Shown here: positions 8,198 through 14,006 of the stretch, piece by piece
How the letters are laid out: each line of letters begins with the position of its first letter
How positions within the stretch are numbered: the stretch's first letter is position 1
Source: a virus
Strand: one strand, 5' to 3'
DNA length: 48,389 bases
Virus record (IMG/VR): IMGVR_UViG_3300048924_000212
Coordinates: 1-48,389 of that record
Notes under the pieces: model-generated
What the model saw: only the letters and a program-made list of their open reading frames with translations
The model's database searches: none
Told to the model about the DNA's origin: nothing
Translations under genes and position numbers: made by a program

Positions 8198-8857
8198 TCA
8201 GGTTTGGAGCTCGGCAAGCACGAGCAGCGCGCGGGTCTGCGCGGGGTCGAGCTCGACGGTGAGATCCTCGTGTTGAATCGAGACGCCGCCGGATGGCCAC
8301 GCGAGCAGCTGCAGGCCTGCGACGAAGATCACGAAATCAGGCTTGCGGCCTTCGATGTCGACGCGCGGCGCATCTTCTGATTTCGCATCTGCAGGTGCCG
8401 TCGCCATGAGCTTTTCAGCCTTCGGCGCCTTCGGTACCAGCGGTGCCTTCGGTGCGGGCTCGGGTGATTCGAGCACTTCCTGCCCAGGGAGGGCATAGAC
8501 GCTCCGGCCATGCTTGACGATCAGACCGTCGTTGATCGCCTTGGATATGAACGGATGAATTCCCTGGCCGCGCTTGCCCATGTGAAGGGCGGTCATAATC
8601 ATTGAGCCAGTCGAAGGGCCATGCTCCCGCAGATACGCGATGACGCGTTCCGGCCATTTCAGCTTCTTTCCGGCTTGATCCGGTTCAACTGGCCTAAACA
8701 CGGTCAGCTTCGAAGGATTCGCCCACGCGCTAGCAGACGCCGTGATACCTGCGACATCAGCATCAGTGACGATTGGTGCCTGCTCGGCCGAGGCGGATTC
8801 CGGCTCGTTAGCGGCGGAGACGCCCGGGAACATGTTCGGATGTGCGATGTTCTTCAC
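8198..8857 (-). CDS. Hypothetical protein with winged-helix-like segment
   Basis: 219 residues from a GTG at 8857 that overlaps the upstream stop as GTGA; a GTG nine bases earlier is possible. Residues about 70-125 (WPERVIAYLREHGPSTGSMIMTAL, then HPFISKAINDGLIVKHGRSVYAL) look like a winged helix-turn-helix. A proline-alanine-lysine linker and a small beta-rich C-terminal domain follow. A DNA-binding or regulatory role is possible. No named family recognised. Confidence 0.68.
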   Translation of the reverse strand: MKNIAHPNMFPGVSAANEPESASAEQAPIVTDADVAGITASASAWANPSKLTVFRPVEPDQAGKKLKWPERVIAYLREHGPSTGSMIMTALHMGKRGQGIHPFISKAINDGLIVKHGRSVYALPGQEVLESPEPAPKAPLVPKAPKAEKLMATAPADAKSEDAPRVDIEGRKPDFVIFVAGLQLLAWPSGGVSIQHEDLTVELDPAQTRALLVLAELQT

Positions 8858-9099
8858 AGTGCGCACTCCGCAGCTGCCAGACGGCGCATTGCAGCCTCGC
8901 GTTCCGCCTGGGTAAGCACCTGCACGGTACGAACAATGCGCGCGCCTGCGCGCTCGGGAATCACCTCGTAGACAGCACCAGTATCGGCGCGGGTTGCGGC
9001 GGCATCGTCGAATGCGGCGTGCGCATCCGTCGTGATCGCGGGCTGGAGGACGATCTGATCCTTCTGGAGATGGCCAACGCCACCGTGGTAGTAACGCAT
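8854..9099 (-). CDS. Small protein resembling the Arr-type ADP-ribosyltransferase fold
   Basis: 81 residues starting MRYYHGGVGHLQKDQIVLQP. This opening (Y-H-G, then L-x-x-x-D-x-I) and the central TTDAHAAF, AVYEVIPE pattern recall Arr-type (rifampin) ADP-ribosyltransferases, which start with a YHG strand and have a VYxVEP strand. Arr proteins are about 140 residues, so this would be a minimal or degenerate member and activity is unproven. The ATG follows the upstream stop by one base. Confidence 0.6.
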   Translation of the reverse strand: MRYYHGGVGHLQKDQIVLQPAITTDAHAAFDDAAATRADTGAVYEVIPERAGARIVRTVQVLTQAEREAAMRRLAAAECAL

Positions 9100-9100
9100 G

Positions 9101-9274
9101 TCACTGCCCCTTACGGAGCGCGCGCCGCGACTGCGCCTCCGAATGATCCCGATCATCGTTCGCGGGGGTGGACGAATTCATGTGCGCATCGAACTGCGCA
9201 GCTACGCGGCAAGACGCCCAGGCAGCGGCGCCGGCGACCAGGAACGAGAGGAACAGCCAGCTGGAGAAAGACAT
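9101..9274 (-). CDS. Small single-pass membrane protein
   Basis: A 57-residue reading frame starting MSFSSWLFLSFLVAGAAAWA, one hydrophobic N-terminal segment followed by a polar tail (NSSTPANDDRDHSEAQ). GAGGAG in the end of the upstream gene lies seven bases before the ATG, and the stop is one base before the next start. Position, spacing and ribosome site argue for a real coupled gene. It may act at the inner membrane. Confidence 0.62.
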   Translation of the reverse strand: MSFSSWLFLSFLVAGAAAWASCRVAAQFDAHMNSSTPANDDRDHSEAQSRRALRKGQ

Positions 9275-9277
9275 GGC

Positions 9278-9544
9278 TTACTCCTCATCCAGATCGTTAG
9301 CGGCGCGGCGCTTGTTATCGACGGGCGGCGGCGCGAGTTCGAGCTGCGGATAAGCCGATGTGGCGTGGCGCGACGGCGCACGGCGGAGCGCGCGAGGATT
9401 CGGATTCATCTGCGCGCGCACGGCCGCTTGCACGGCGGCGCGCAGAGCCGGATTCGAGAGCGCGGCATCGGGAGTGCCGGCGCCGAGCGTGAGACATGCT
9501 GGCGCGAGCAGCTCGTCGGGAAGGCGGACCGGTGTCGGACGCAT
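9278..9544 (-). CDS. Hypothetical phage protein
   Basis: 88 residues starting MRPTPVRLPDELLAPACLTL. The chosen ATG (9544) has GAAGG about ten bases upstream; a GTG at 9553 is too close to it. The middle is Ala/Arg-rich (LRAAVQAAVRAQMNPNPRALRRAPS), ending with an acidic DLDEE. No family recognised. The GAGGAG serving the next gene lies in its last codons. Confidence 0.58.
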   Translation of the reverse strand: MRPTPVRLPDELLAPACLTLGAGTPDAALSNPALRAAVQAAVRAQMNPNPRALRRAPSRHATSAYPQLELAPPPVDNKRRAANDLDEE

Positions 9545-9545
9545 A

Positions 9546-9809
9546 TCAATCACCCTTCTTCGGCGAGGCGAGGAGCCGGCTGATATCGGAGTCCTCCAGC
9601 CAGTGCTGGAACACCATCATCACGGTGTTTTCGCTACCGCCGTTGTCTTTGCCATCCATGCTCTTCGACAAAACATGGCCTCGGCCTTCGGCACGGTTGT
9701 CGTGCTCAAGAGCTGTCAGCGGAATGTCGTCGAATTTCTTGCGATCAGCGATCAATACAAAAATGATCTTTGAGTCGCCATGGACATGAACCGAGTCTCT
9801 GTTGGTCAT
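9546..9809 (-). CDS. Hypothetical phage protein
   Basis: 87 residues from the ATG at 9809, preceded by GAGG. Beta-strand-like start (VHVHGDSKIIFVLIADRKKFDDIPL) and a helical C-terminus (VMMVFQHWLEDSDISRLLASPKKG). No family recognised. It sits between two small membrane or regulatory genes of the leftward operon. Confidence 0.62.
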   Translation of the reverse strand: MTNRDSVHVHGDSKIIFVLIADRKKFDDIPLTALEHDNRAEGRGHVLSKSMDGKDNGGSENTVMMVFQHWLEDSDISRLLASPKKGD

Positions 9810-9816
9810 GGCGGCC

Positions 9817-10014
9817 TCAGATGCAGCGCGTGAGACCGCAGGTGATATCGCCATTTGCCAGACGGTCCTGATACTGCTGATAGCCCGTGTACAGCAGGTA
9901 CACGAACAGCACACCGCAGACGGCGAGCAGGTTGCGCGTGAAGCGGAAGAACGTCATTGCGACGCGCGTGGCGCGCTTCGGCGCCTTCGCGGTCTTTTGC
10001 TTTTCGATCGACAT
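9817..10014 (-). CDS. Small membrane protein
   Basis: 65 residues starting MSIEKQKTAKAPKR, a basic cytoplasmic start. A hydrophobic helix follows (NLLAVCGVLFVYLLYTGY) and a short tail with two cysteines (DITCGLTRCI). Topology by the positive-inside rule is N-in, C-out. It is the second gene after the leftward promoter. Function unknown; small early membrane proteins of phages often act on the host envelope or in exclusion. Confidence 0.66.
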   Translation of the reverse strand: MSIEKQKTAKAPKRATRVAMTFFRFTRNLLAVCGVLFVYLLYTGYQQYQDRLANGDITCGLTRCI

Positions 10015-10027
10015 CACAGTCCCCTGG

Positions 10028-10216
10028 TCAGTGTTTGCGCGGCGTAACGCACTTGCCGGCGGAATAGGCTGCGATGACGTCGATGCGGGAACCGCGAGTC
10101 GTTGCCACCGCGCGGAGATCGAGCACTTCAATCGACCTCGTCGTCGCAACAACGAAACGGACATGACCATCAAGGGAGTGGCGTGCTGCTTTGCGGCTGG
10201 CCTTTCTCGCGTTCAT
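10028..10216 (-). CDS. First gene of the leftward operon, small basic protein
   Basis: 62 residues starting MNARKASRKAARHSLDG, with GGAG properly spaced before the ATG. The N-terminus is strongly basic, followed by strands (HVRFVVATTRSIEVLDLRAVATT). It lies 32 bp downstream of the leftward promoter's -10 box, so it is the first message translated after derepression. Antitermination (an N-like role) would fit the position and the basic start, but no arginine-rich boxB-binding motif can be proven. Confidence 0.6.
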   Translation of the reverse strand: MNARKASRKAARHSLDGHVRFVVATTRSIEVLDLRAVATTRGSRIDVIAAYSAGKCVTPRKH

Positions 10217-10247
10217 GTCGTGCTCCGAATCGGGCTGCGATGGAGCA

Positions 10248-10276
10248 ATAATACGAATGTATTTGGAAAGCGTCAA
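10248..10276 (-). promoter_or_regulatory. Leftward early promoter (PL-like)
   Basis: Read on the minus strand: -35 TTGACG (10276-10271), a 17-bp spacer, then -10 TATTAT (10253-10248). The strength and spacing are those of a good sigma-70 promoter. It points into the operon ending at 1558. Two operator palindromes overlap the two hexamers, so repressor binding should block it. Confidence 0.8.
10250..10263. promoter_or_regulatory. Operator O1, AATAC-N4-GTATT palindrome
   Basis: AATACGAATGTATT, a perfect 5-bp inverted repeat with a 4-bp centre, overlaps the -10 box of the leftward promoter. It is one of three copies in the control region. Confidence 0.75.
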
Positions 10277-10288
10277 TACGTTTGTATT
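10275..10288. promoter_or_regulatory. Operator O2, AATAC-N4-GTATT palindrome
   Basis: AATACGTTTGTATT, overlapping the -35 box of the leftward promoter. Its centre lies 25 bp from that of O1. It is identical to the copy at 12087-12100 in the Cro-like promoter. Confidence 0.78.
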
Positions 10289-10372
10289 TGACACGTGTAG
10301 ATTTTTTCGATGAAAAATACCGTTCTAATAGGGATGTAGTTGGGCGGCGTAGGAGAACGCCGCCAATGACCG

Positions 10373-10594
10373 TCATCGTCGAGCGCGTCGATTCAGTTCG
10401 CGTGCGTCCTCTGTGAGGTCGAGAAGGGTGTCCAAAAATCCTTCCTGCCAGTCGTCACCCATGTTCTGAAAGTGGCGTTGTCCGTCGCCGGATAGCATAA
10501 GGACAAGGCTGCTTGCTCCGCGTAGCTTGCGTGCGATGCGATCGCGAATCCCCGATTCGGTTTCTGACGGGCGTTGGTCTTCTGGCGCTTCCAT
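10373..10594 (-). CDS. Hypothetical phage protein
   Basis: 73 residues starting MEAPEDQRPSETESGIRDRI. The ATG at 10594 has GGAG about 10 bases upstream. It is helical and polar, with the segment ASSLVLMLSGDGQRHFQNMGDDWQEGFLDTLLDLTEDARELNRR. No family recognised. It lies between the leftward promoter and the ribbon-helix-helix gene on the same strand, so it may be expressed in the lysogen rather than from PL. Confidence 0.6.
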   Translation of the reverse strand: MEAPEDQRPSETESGIRDRIARKLRGASSLVLMLSGDGQRHFQNMGDDWQEGFLDTLLDLTEDARELNRRARR

Positions 10595-10714
10595 TACAAA
10601 TCTCCGTTCAGTGTGAGTTCTGACGGTCGGCGCCCCGGCCATGGCGCGCACTTGTCACGACCGCCAAGAAGGAAGATGCCGCAAGTCGTTAAATCCCATA
10701 CTGAACGTACACTT

Positions 10715-10897
10715 TCACTGCTGATCAGGCGGTCTGGCTTCGTTAGGCTCGGAGCCCAAACTCGTCAGCCGAAAACGCTCTTTCAAGATGGCGATGAGCT
10801 GCCCATTCATCGATCGTTCGTTGTTGCGTGCGTCCGCCGCAAGGGCGTCACGGATCTCAACAGGTAACCGCACCTGCATCTTCACTTCTTGCCTCAT
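10715..10897 (-). CDS. Arc-like ribbon-helix-helix repressor
   Basis: 60 residues. MQVRLPVEIRDALAADARNNERSMNGQLIAILKERF is, in two parts, the beta strand and the two helices of the Arc/Mnt DNA-binding fold. The ATG at 10897 has an excellent GGAGGTGAAA leader; an ATG 12 bases earlier would lack it. It is transcribed divergently from another ribbon-helix-helix gene at 11012. Such dimeric repressors bind short repeated boxes, and candidates lie in the shared intergenic region. Confidence 0.8.
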   Translation of the reverse strand: MRQEVKMQVRLPVEIRDALAADARNNERSMNGQLIAILKERFRLTSLGSEPNEARPPDQQ

Positions 10898-10909
10898 TTT
10901 CACCTCCAT

Positions 10910-11011
10910 ACCGCTTTCACAATTCGAGCAAATGAAGCATAAGATGCCTTCAATTTAAAGGCAACACTGGCGTAGTGGCAGAATAGTGGCACGCTCGGTA
11001 GAATCCGCTGC
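10910..11011. promoter_or_regulatory. Divergent promoters with direct-repeat operator
   Basis: Leftward: TTGCCT, 17 bp, TATGCT (minus strand, about 10965-10937). Rightward: TGGCAG, 17 bp, TAGAAT ending seven bases before the ATG at 11012, so that transcript would be leaderless or nearly so. TAGTGGCA occurs twice in direct orientation (10973-10980 and 10984-10991), 11 bp apart, about one helical turn. This suits cooperative binding by ribbon-helix-helix dimers. A TGCCTT/AAGGCA inverted repeat lies in the leftward promoter. Confidence 0.6.
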
Positions 11012-11377
11012 ATGGCCACCCAAGACGATTTTGTGAAGACGGCGCTGCGCCTGCCGCGCGAACTGCACGCCGAAATTCAGGCTGCAGCGCTGGCGGCTGG
11101 ACGTTCTATGAATGCCGAGATCATCGGACGGCTTCAGACGAAGGACGATGCCGCTAGCTTATTGCTGGAGCGCCTAAGGACTAGCGAAGACGAGCTGCTG
11201 AAAACGACAAAAAAACAGATCGAGGTCTTGTGGGGTGTAATCGATCGAACCGGCAGAGTGCTCGATCAGATGGACGTCGCTCTAGCCCGAGCCGAAACAT
11301 CCGCCGAGAGTGAGGCGCTTCAACAGAACATCGTGTTCTTGCGGGAATTGATCGAGACGATCAAGGCTCATCGCTAG
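11012..11377 (+). CDS. Arc-like ribbon-helix-helix protein with coiled-coil tail
   Basis: 121 residues. The Arc-type DNA-binding unit is at residues 5-45 (VKTALRLPRELHAEIQAAAL, then GRSMNAEIIGRLQ). A long helical tail (residues 50-121) probably forms a coiled coil for oligomerisation. No Shine-Dalgarno is visible and the -10 box sits just before the ATG. Its 3' end overlaps the convergent CI-like gene by 17 bp. It is a candidate regulator of the lysogeny decision, analogous in position to Arc/Mnt genes of the P22 immI region. Confidence 0.78.
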   Translation: MATQDDFVKTALRLPRELHAEIQAAALAAGRSMNAEIIGRLQTKDDAASLLLERLRTSEDELLKTTKKQIEVLWGVIDRTGRVLDQMDVALARAETSAESEALQQNIVFLRELIETIKAHR

Positions 11378-12038
11378 AACGCGGCAGCCGCCCATGCACT
11401 TTGACGAATTCGGAGATTCGGATCTTCCGGCGGGGAACGAAGCCGGAGACGTAGTACATCGACTCCAGTTCCGATTCGGCAAGCGTGACAATTAATTGTT
11501 CGTTCCACGCGCCAAGGCGGACGCCATTGCGGCGCGAAAGTAAGCGATAGAGCCCAAGCTCACCGGTCGTCCGTTTTACAAGGACGTCGTCTTCGATATC
11601 GGGATCGACGCTGGGCTCCACGATCGCAAAATCACCACGCATAAAGCGAGGCGCCATTCTGTCGTCCGGAACCGGAAACAGAAATTCATTTCCATTTGCC
11701 GGATCGATCTCATAGGCGTGCTCGCCGTCGACGCTGGGATCCCCCAACCGGCTGACCACATACCGTCGCGTCGCCTGGATATCTTGGAAGCGCTCAACGC
11801 GCTCAATTGTCCCGTCGAAGTTGGTCGTATAAATCTTGGGCGGCTTTAGTCCCATCAGCTCTTCGACGGTCGAATCTAGAGCAGCTGCGATCTTCGGCAA
11901 GAGGGTGGAGCTCTTGTTCCGCCCGCTTTCCAAATGGCCGATCGTCCCCTGGCTTACGCCGGAGTGCTTCGCGAGCTCTTCCTGTGACCAGCCTTTGCCG
12001 ATCCGAAGGGCAGTGATGTTCTTCCCGATATTACTCAT
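11361..12038 (-). CDS. CI-like repressor, XRE HTH plus inactive S24/LexA-type domain
   Basis: 225 residues, the likely prophage repressor. Residues 5-60 are an XRE helix-turn-helix (ITALRIGKGWSQEELAKHSG, then SQGTIGHLESGRNK). Residues about 118-215 align with the LexA/CI peptidase fold: PVPDDRMAPRFMRGDFAIVEP and DVLVKRTTGELGLYRLLSRRNG. The usual catalytic Ser before Met is Arg127, and the usual Lys is Tyr164. No Ala-Gly or Cys-Gly cleavage dipeptide is seen in the linker. Self-cleavage is therefore not expected. It is divergent from the Cro-like gene, and no Shine-Dalgarno precedes the ATG. Confidence 0.88.
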   Translation of the reverse strand: MSNIGKNITALRIGKGWSQEELAKHSGVSQGTIGHLESGRNKSSTLLPKIAAALDSTVEELMGLKPPKIYTTNFDGTIERVERFQDIQATRRYVVSRLGDPSVDGEHAYEIDPANGNEFLFPVPDDRMAPRFMRGDFAIVEPSVDPDIEDDVLVKRTTGELGLYRLLSRRNGVRLGAWNEQLIVTLAESELESMYYVSGFVPRRKIRISEFVKVHGRLPRSSDEP

Positions 12039-12075
12039 GTATTAGATTGTGCAGGAAAAGCCAACTACGTCGGTA

Positions 12076-12102
12076 TTGACATTGCAAATACGTTTGTATT
12101 AG
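12076..12102 (+). promoter_or_regulatory. Rightward early promoter (PR-like)
   Basis: TTGACA at 12076-12081 and TATTAG at 12097-12102 with a 15-bp spacer (TTAGTC at 17 bp is the alternative). The start of transcription would fall at or just before the ATG at 12112, so the Cro-like message may be leaderless. The operator at 12087-12100 lies inside the promoter. Confidence 0.65.
12087..12100. promoter_or_regulatory. Operator O3, AATAC-N4-GTATT palindrome
   Basis: AATACGTTTGTATT, identical to O2 at 10275-10288, placed between the -35 and -10 boxes of the rightward promoter. Shared operators at both early promoters indicate one common regulator (CI-like, Cro-like or both). Confidence 0.78.
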
Positions 12103-12111
12103 TCTGTGCGC

Positions 12112-12327
12112 ATGGACGCTATCGACGTAATACGCGAACTCCGCAAGCGCGGTCTCTCGCAACAGACCATCGCCGCGCGCACTGGACTTTCCCAAGGCGC
12201 GATAAGCCACATCGAGACTGGTCGGCGAAAGAACGTGTTCGCGACGACCAGGGACAAGCTCGTCGACCTCTACAAAGAGGTGTGCGAGGAGAGTGCATCT
12301 GCGCCTGCCGAACAGGAGACAACCTGA
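12112..12327 (+). CDS. Cro-like XRE-family regulator
   Basis: 71 residues. A single helix-turn-helix unit: VIRELRKRGLSQQTIAARTG, then LSQGAISHIETGRRK. It is divergent from the CI-like repressor and is the first gene of the rightward early operon, the classical Cro position. ATG 12112 is preferred over GTG 12106. No ribosome site is visible, in line with a leaderless start. The stop overlaps the next start (TGATG). Cro-type proteins bind the same operators as CI with a different order of preference. Confidence 0.85.
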   Translation: MDAIDVIRELRKRGLSQQTIAARTGLSQGAISHIETGRRKNVFATTRDKLVDLYKEVCEESASAPAEQETT

Positions 12328-12683
12328 TGCAACTTCCGACAACGTGGCCCGGCGAACAGATCGTGGCTGTGCCGGTGCCCAAGCGAGCGCCGCTTCTGCA
12401 TACCGTCATCGACCAGTTGCTCGACGCCATCGAACAGCGCCCCGAGCTGACGGACGCCGTCATGTACTTCGTGTTCGACGACGAAAACGAGGTGCGGGCG
12501 GGCCTGTGCGATGTGCGCGTTCGAGAAGGTCGGCACACGCGCCACGCTGATGGGTCGGTCGGCTTTGGTTTCGGTGTCGAACTGCGCGCTAGCGAGCGGC
12601 TGATCCAGTTCGCGTCCGCGATCGCACAGGGTTTTGTTCCACACATGCCGCTCGCTGGCGGCGCGCTGACGAGAGGTGCTTGA
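12327..12683 (+). CDS. Hypothetical phage protein
   Basis: 118 residues starting MQLPTTWPGEQIVAVPVPKR. A TGATG overlap with the Cro-like gene decides the start. It has a mixed alpha/beta pattern (LLHTVIDQLLDAIEQRPELTDAVMYFVFDDENEVRAGLCDVRV). No family recognised. It is the second gene in the rightward early operon. Confidence 0.66.
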   Translation: MQLPTTWPGEQIVAVPVPKRAPLLHTVIDQLLDAIEQRPELTDAVMYFVFDDENEVRAGLCDVRVREGRHTRHADGSVGFGFGVELRASERLIQFASAIAQGFVPHMPLAGGALTRGA

Positions 12684-12684
12684 G

Positions 12685-12924
12685 ATGGCAACCGAAATTG
12701 GAAGCACCTTGATCGATCTACCGGGTAGTGCCGACAAGGTGCACACCGCTGTGCAGGCCAGCACGGCCCGCGCGGACATCTTGGAGGTTATTGCGCAGCG
12801 GGAGGCAGAGACTCGTGCCATCTCGAGATCATCTGCACCGCCGCGTCGAAGGCTACGAGATATGCCTCCGTGGGCATTGTTGAGTAGAGCGCTTTCACGC
12901 TTGAGATGTCGAGGCTCGCGGTGA
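12685..12924 (+). CDS. Possible truncated small protein
   Basis: A 79-residue frame starting MATEIGSTLIDLPGSADKVHT, right after the previous stop with a GAGAGG leader. The first 40 residues look coding. From about 12790 onward the frame runs antisense to the gene at 12788-13066 and becomes Arg-rich, so the original C-terminus may have been replaced when that gene was acquired. It may be a remnant or a short functional protein. Confidence 0.4.
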   Translation: MATEIGSTLIDLPGSADKVHTAVQASTARADILEVIAQREAETRAISRSSAPPRRRLRDMPPWALLSRALSRLRCRGSR

Positions 12925-13066
12925 TCGCATCGAGTACGCGACTCGGCTCGGGGCTGTTGATGATCGCTCGCTTGAGTGCGATCGACAGGACATCGCTGCG
13001 AGCTCGAAGCATGTCGAGTTCGGCATACACGTTTTTGAATTCTGCTTTCAGTTCTTCTTCTGTCAT
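12788..13066 (-). CDS. Hypothetical protein, antisense insertion in the early operon
   Basis: 92 residues starting MTEEELKAEFKNVYAELDML, with AGGAA before the ATG. The first half is helical and coiled-coil-like; then NSPEPSRVLDAITASLDISS. It is the only leftward gene within the rightward early operon, so it may be a moron with its own promoter, expressed in the lysogen. Function unknown. It overlaps the presumed truncated frame at 12685-12924. Confidence 0.66.
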   Translation of the reverse strand: MTEEELKAEFKNVYAELDMLRARSDVLSIALKRAIINSPEPSRVLDAITASLDISSVKALYSTMPTEAYLVAFDAAVQMISRWHESLPPAAQ

Positions 13067-13238
13067 GAGGGTTCCTTTTCGTAAAGAAACGGTTGGTGTG
13101 GGAGCCACCGATTCTAAACGGGTTGTGAACCCTCACCAGTAATACGCGCGCTGCGGCGCGTGAGTTGTTTGGGGTTTGCATGTTTTCCATGCAAAAAATT
13201 TTCCGTTCCGGGCGACAGGTGTCGCAACAGGTGTATCG
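13067..13238. promoter_or_regulatory. Intergenic region with two palindromes
   Basis: No gene is seen here. TTTGCATG/CATGCAAA (13175-13182 and 13188-13195) is a perfect 8-bp inverted repeat with a 5-base loop. GCGACA-gg-TGTCGC (13212-13225) is a perfect palindrome, and its ACAGGTGT core recurs 15 bp further on, just before the ATG at 13239. These are candidate operators for the next transcription unit. Confidence 0.5.
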
Positions 13239-13646
13239 ATGACATTTCTCTATCACGCTGACCCTCCGCGCCGCGCGCCGGACAACGGCGGCGCGCATCC
13301 AGAAAGCGATTCGCGTCCGCCCGGCAAACGTGTCCTTCCCTCTGCAGAGATCGACGCCTGCAAGACCTATCGCGAAGCCTGTGTGCTCGCCTGGAAGAAC
13401 AGGCGCTATCCGGACATGAGCGAAACGTATCTCGCGATGCGCGCCGGCCTGATCCAGCAGCACGTGTCCGACTACTTCCATCCCGACGAGCGCGATCAGA
13501 GCGGCCGCAAGCGTCGCGAGCTGCCGGCGAAGAAGGTGGGCGCGGTGCAGGACGAACTGGGCAACACGGCGATCGCGCAGTGGCTGGCGCGCGATTGGAC
13601 GTTGCGCCTCGTCGAGGAATTCTTCGCGATGGAGAAGATCCGGTGA
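13239..13646 (+). CDS. Putative HTH phage protein (CII-like position)
   Basis: 135 residues starting MTFLYHADPPRRAP. A disordered, proline-rich start of about 35 residues is followed by a helical unit: CKTYREACVLAWKNRRYPDMSE, then TYLAMRAGLIQQHVSDYFHPD. This reads like a helix-turn-helix, with AGLIQQHVSDYF as recognition region. Position after Cro and before the replication genes is that of CII in lambdoid phages, but homology to CII is not shown. Palindromes directly upstream suggest autoregulation. Confidence 0.62.
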   Translation: MTFLYHADPPRRAPDNGGAHPESDSRPPGKRVLPSAEIDACKTYREACVLAWKNRRYPDMSETYLAMRAGLIQQHVSDYFHPDERDQSGRKRRELPAKKVGAVQDELGNTAIAQWLARDWTLRLVEEFFAMEKIR

Positions 13647-13831
13647 CAGAGAGCGAGGCTGTACGGCGCGCGACCAAGGCATTGATCGAGGCGCGCGACC
13701 GGGTGGGGGATGACAAACAAGCTGTACGGACCGAACTGCTGGAAATGATGGACGAAGATCCGCTGCTGCATGAGGCGATGGCGACATATGCCCTGCAGGT
13801 GTTGGCGGACCAGCAAAGCACCCGTCACTGA
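13643..13831 (+). CDS. Small hypothetical protein
   Basis: 62 residues from a GTG at 13643 overlapping the previous stop (GTGA). Entirely helical and acidic: SEAVRRATKALIEARDRVGD, then KQAVRTELLEMMDEDPLLHEAM. No family recognised. Confidence 0.58.
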   Translation: MTESEAVRRATKALIEARDRVGDDKQAVRTELLEMMDEDPLLHEAMATYALQVLADQQSTRH

Positions 13832-13841
13832 AGGATCCGCC

Positions 13842-14006
13842 ATGTCACTGACCGACATCCTGAACGCGCTGATACGCGCGTTTGTCATTGCGCTGCTGTT
13901 CTGCGCTTTCTTTCCTCCGCGCGCCCGTCTGTGGGTGCGTTTTACGTTCAGCTTCGGCGGCGCGTTTTTTGGCGCGCTGGCAGTCCTTTTCTGGGGCCAC
14001 CCGTGA
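13842..14006 (+). CDS. Small two-helix membrane protein
   Basis: 54 residues starting MSLTDILNALIRAFVIALLF, with two hydrophobic segments (AFVIALLFCAFF and FTFSFGGAFFGALAVLFWG) separated by a basic turn PPRARLWVR. The reading frame ends in a GTGA overlap with the next gene. Function unknown. Confidence 0.58.
   Translation: MSLTDILNALIRAFVIALLFCAFFPPRARLWVRFTFSFGGAFFGALAVLFWGHP

Noticed and set aside
8104-8217. N-terminal extension of the small gene at 7951 from a TTG
   Set aside because: The extra 38 residues are Trp/Arg/Pro-rich without pattern, TTG is a weak start and no ribosome site precedes it.
12270-13787. 505-residue leftward open frame
   Set aside because: It crosses several well-supported genes in both directions and has non-protein-like composition (Arg/His/Ser-rich, no domains).
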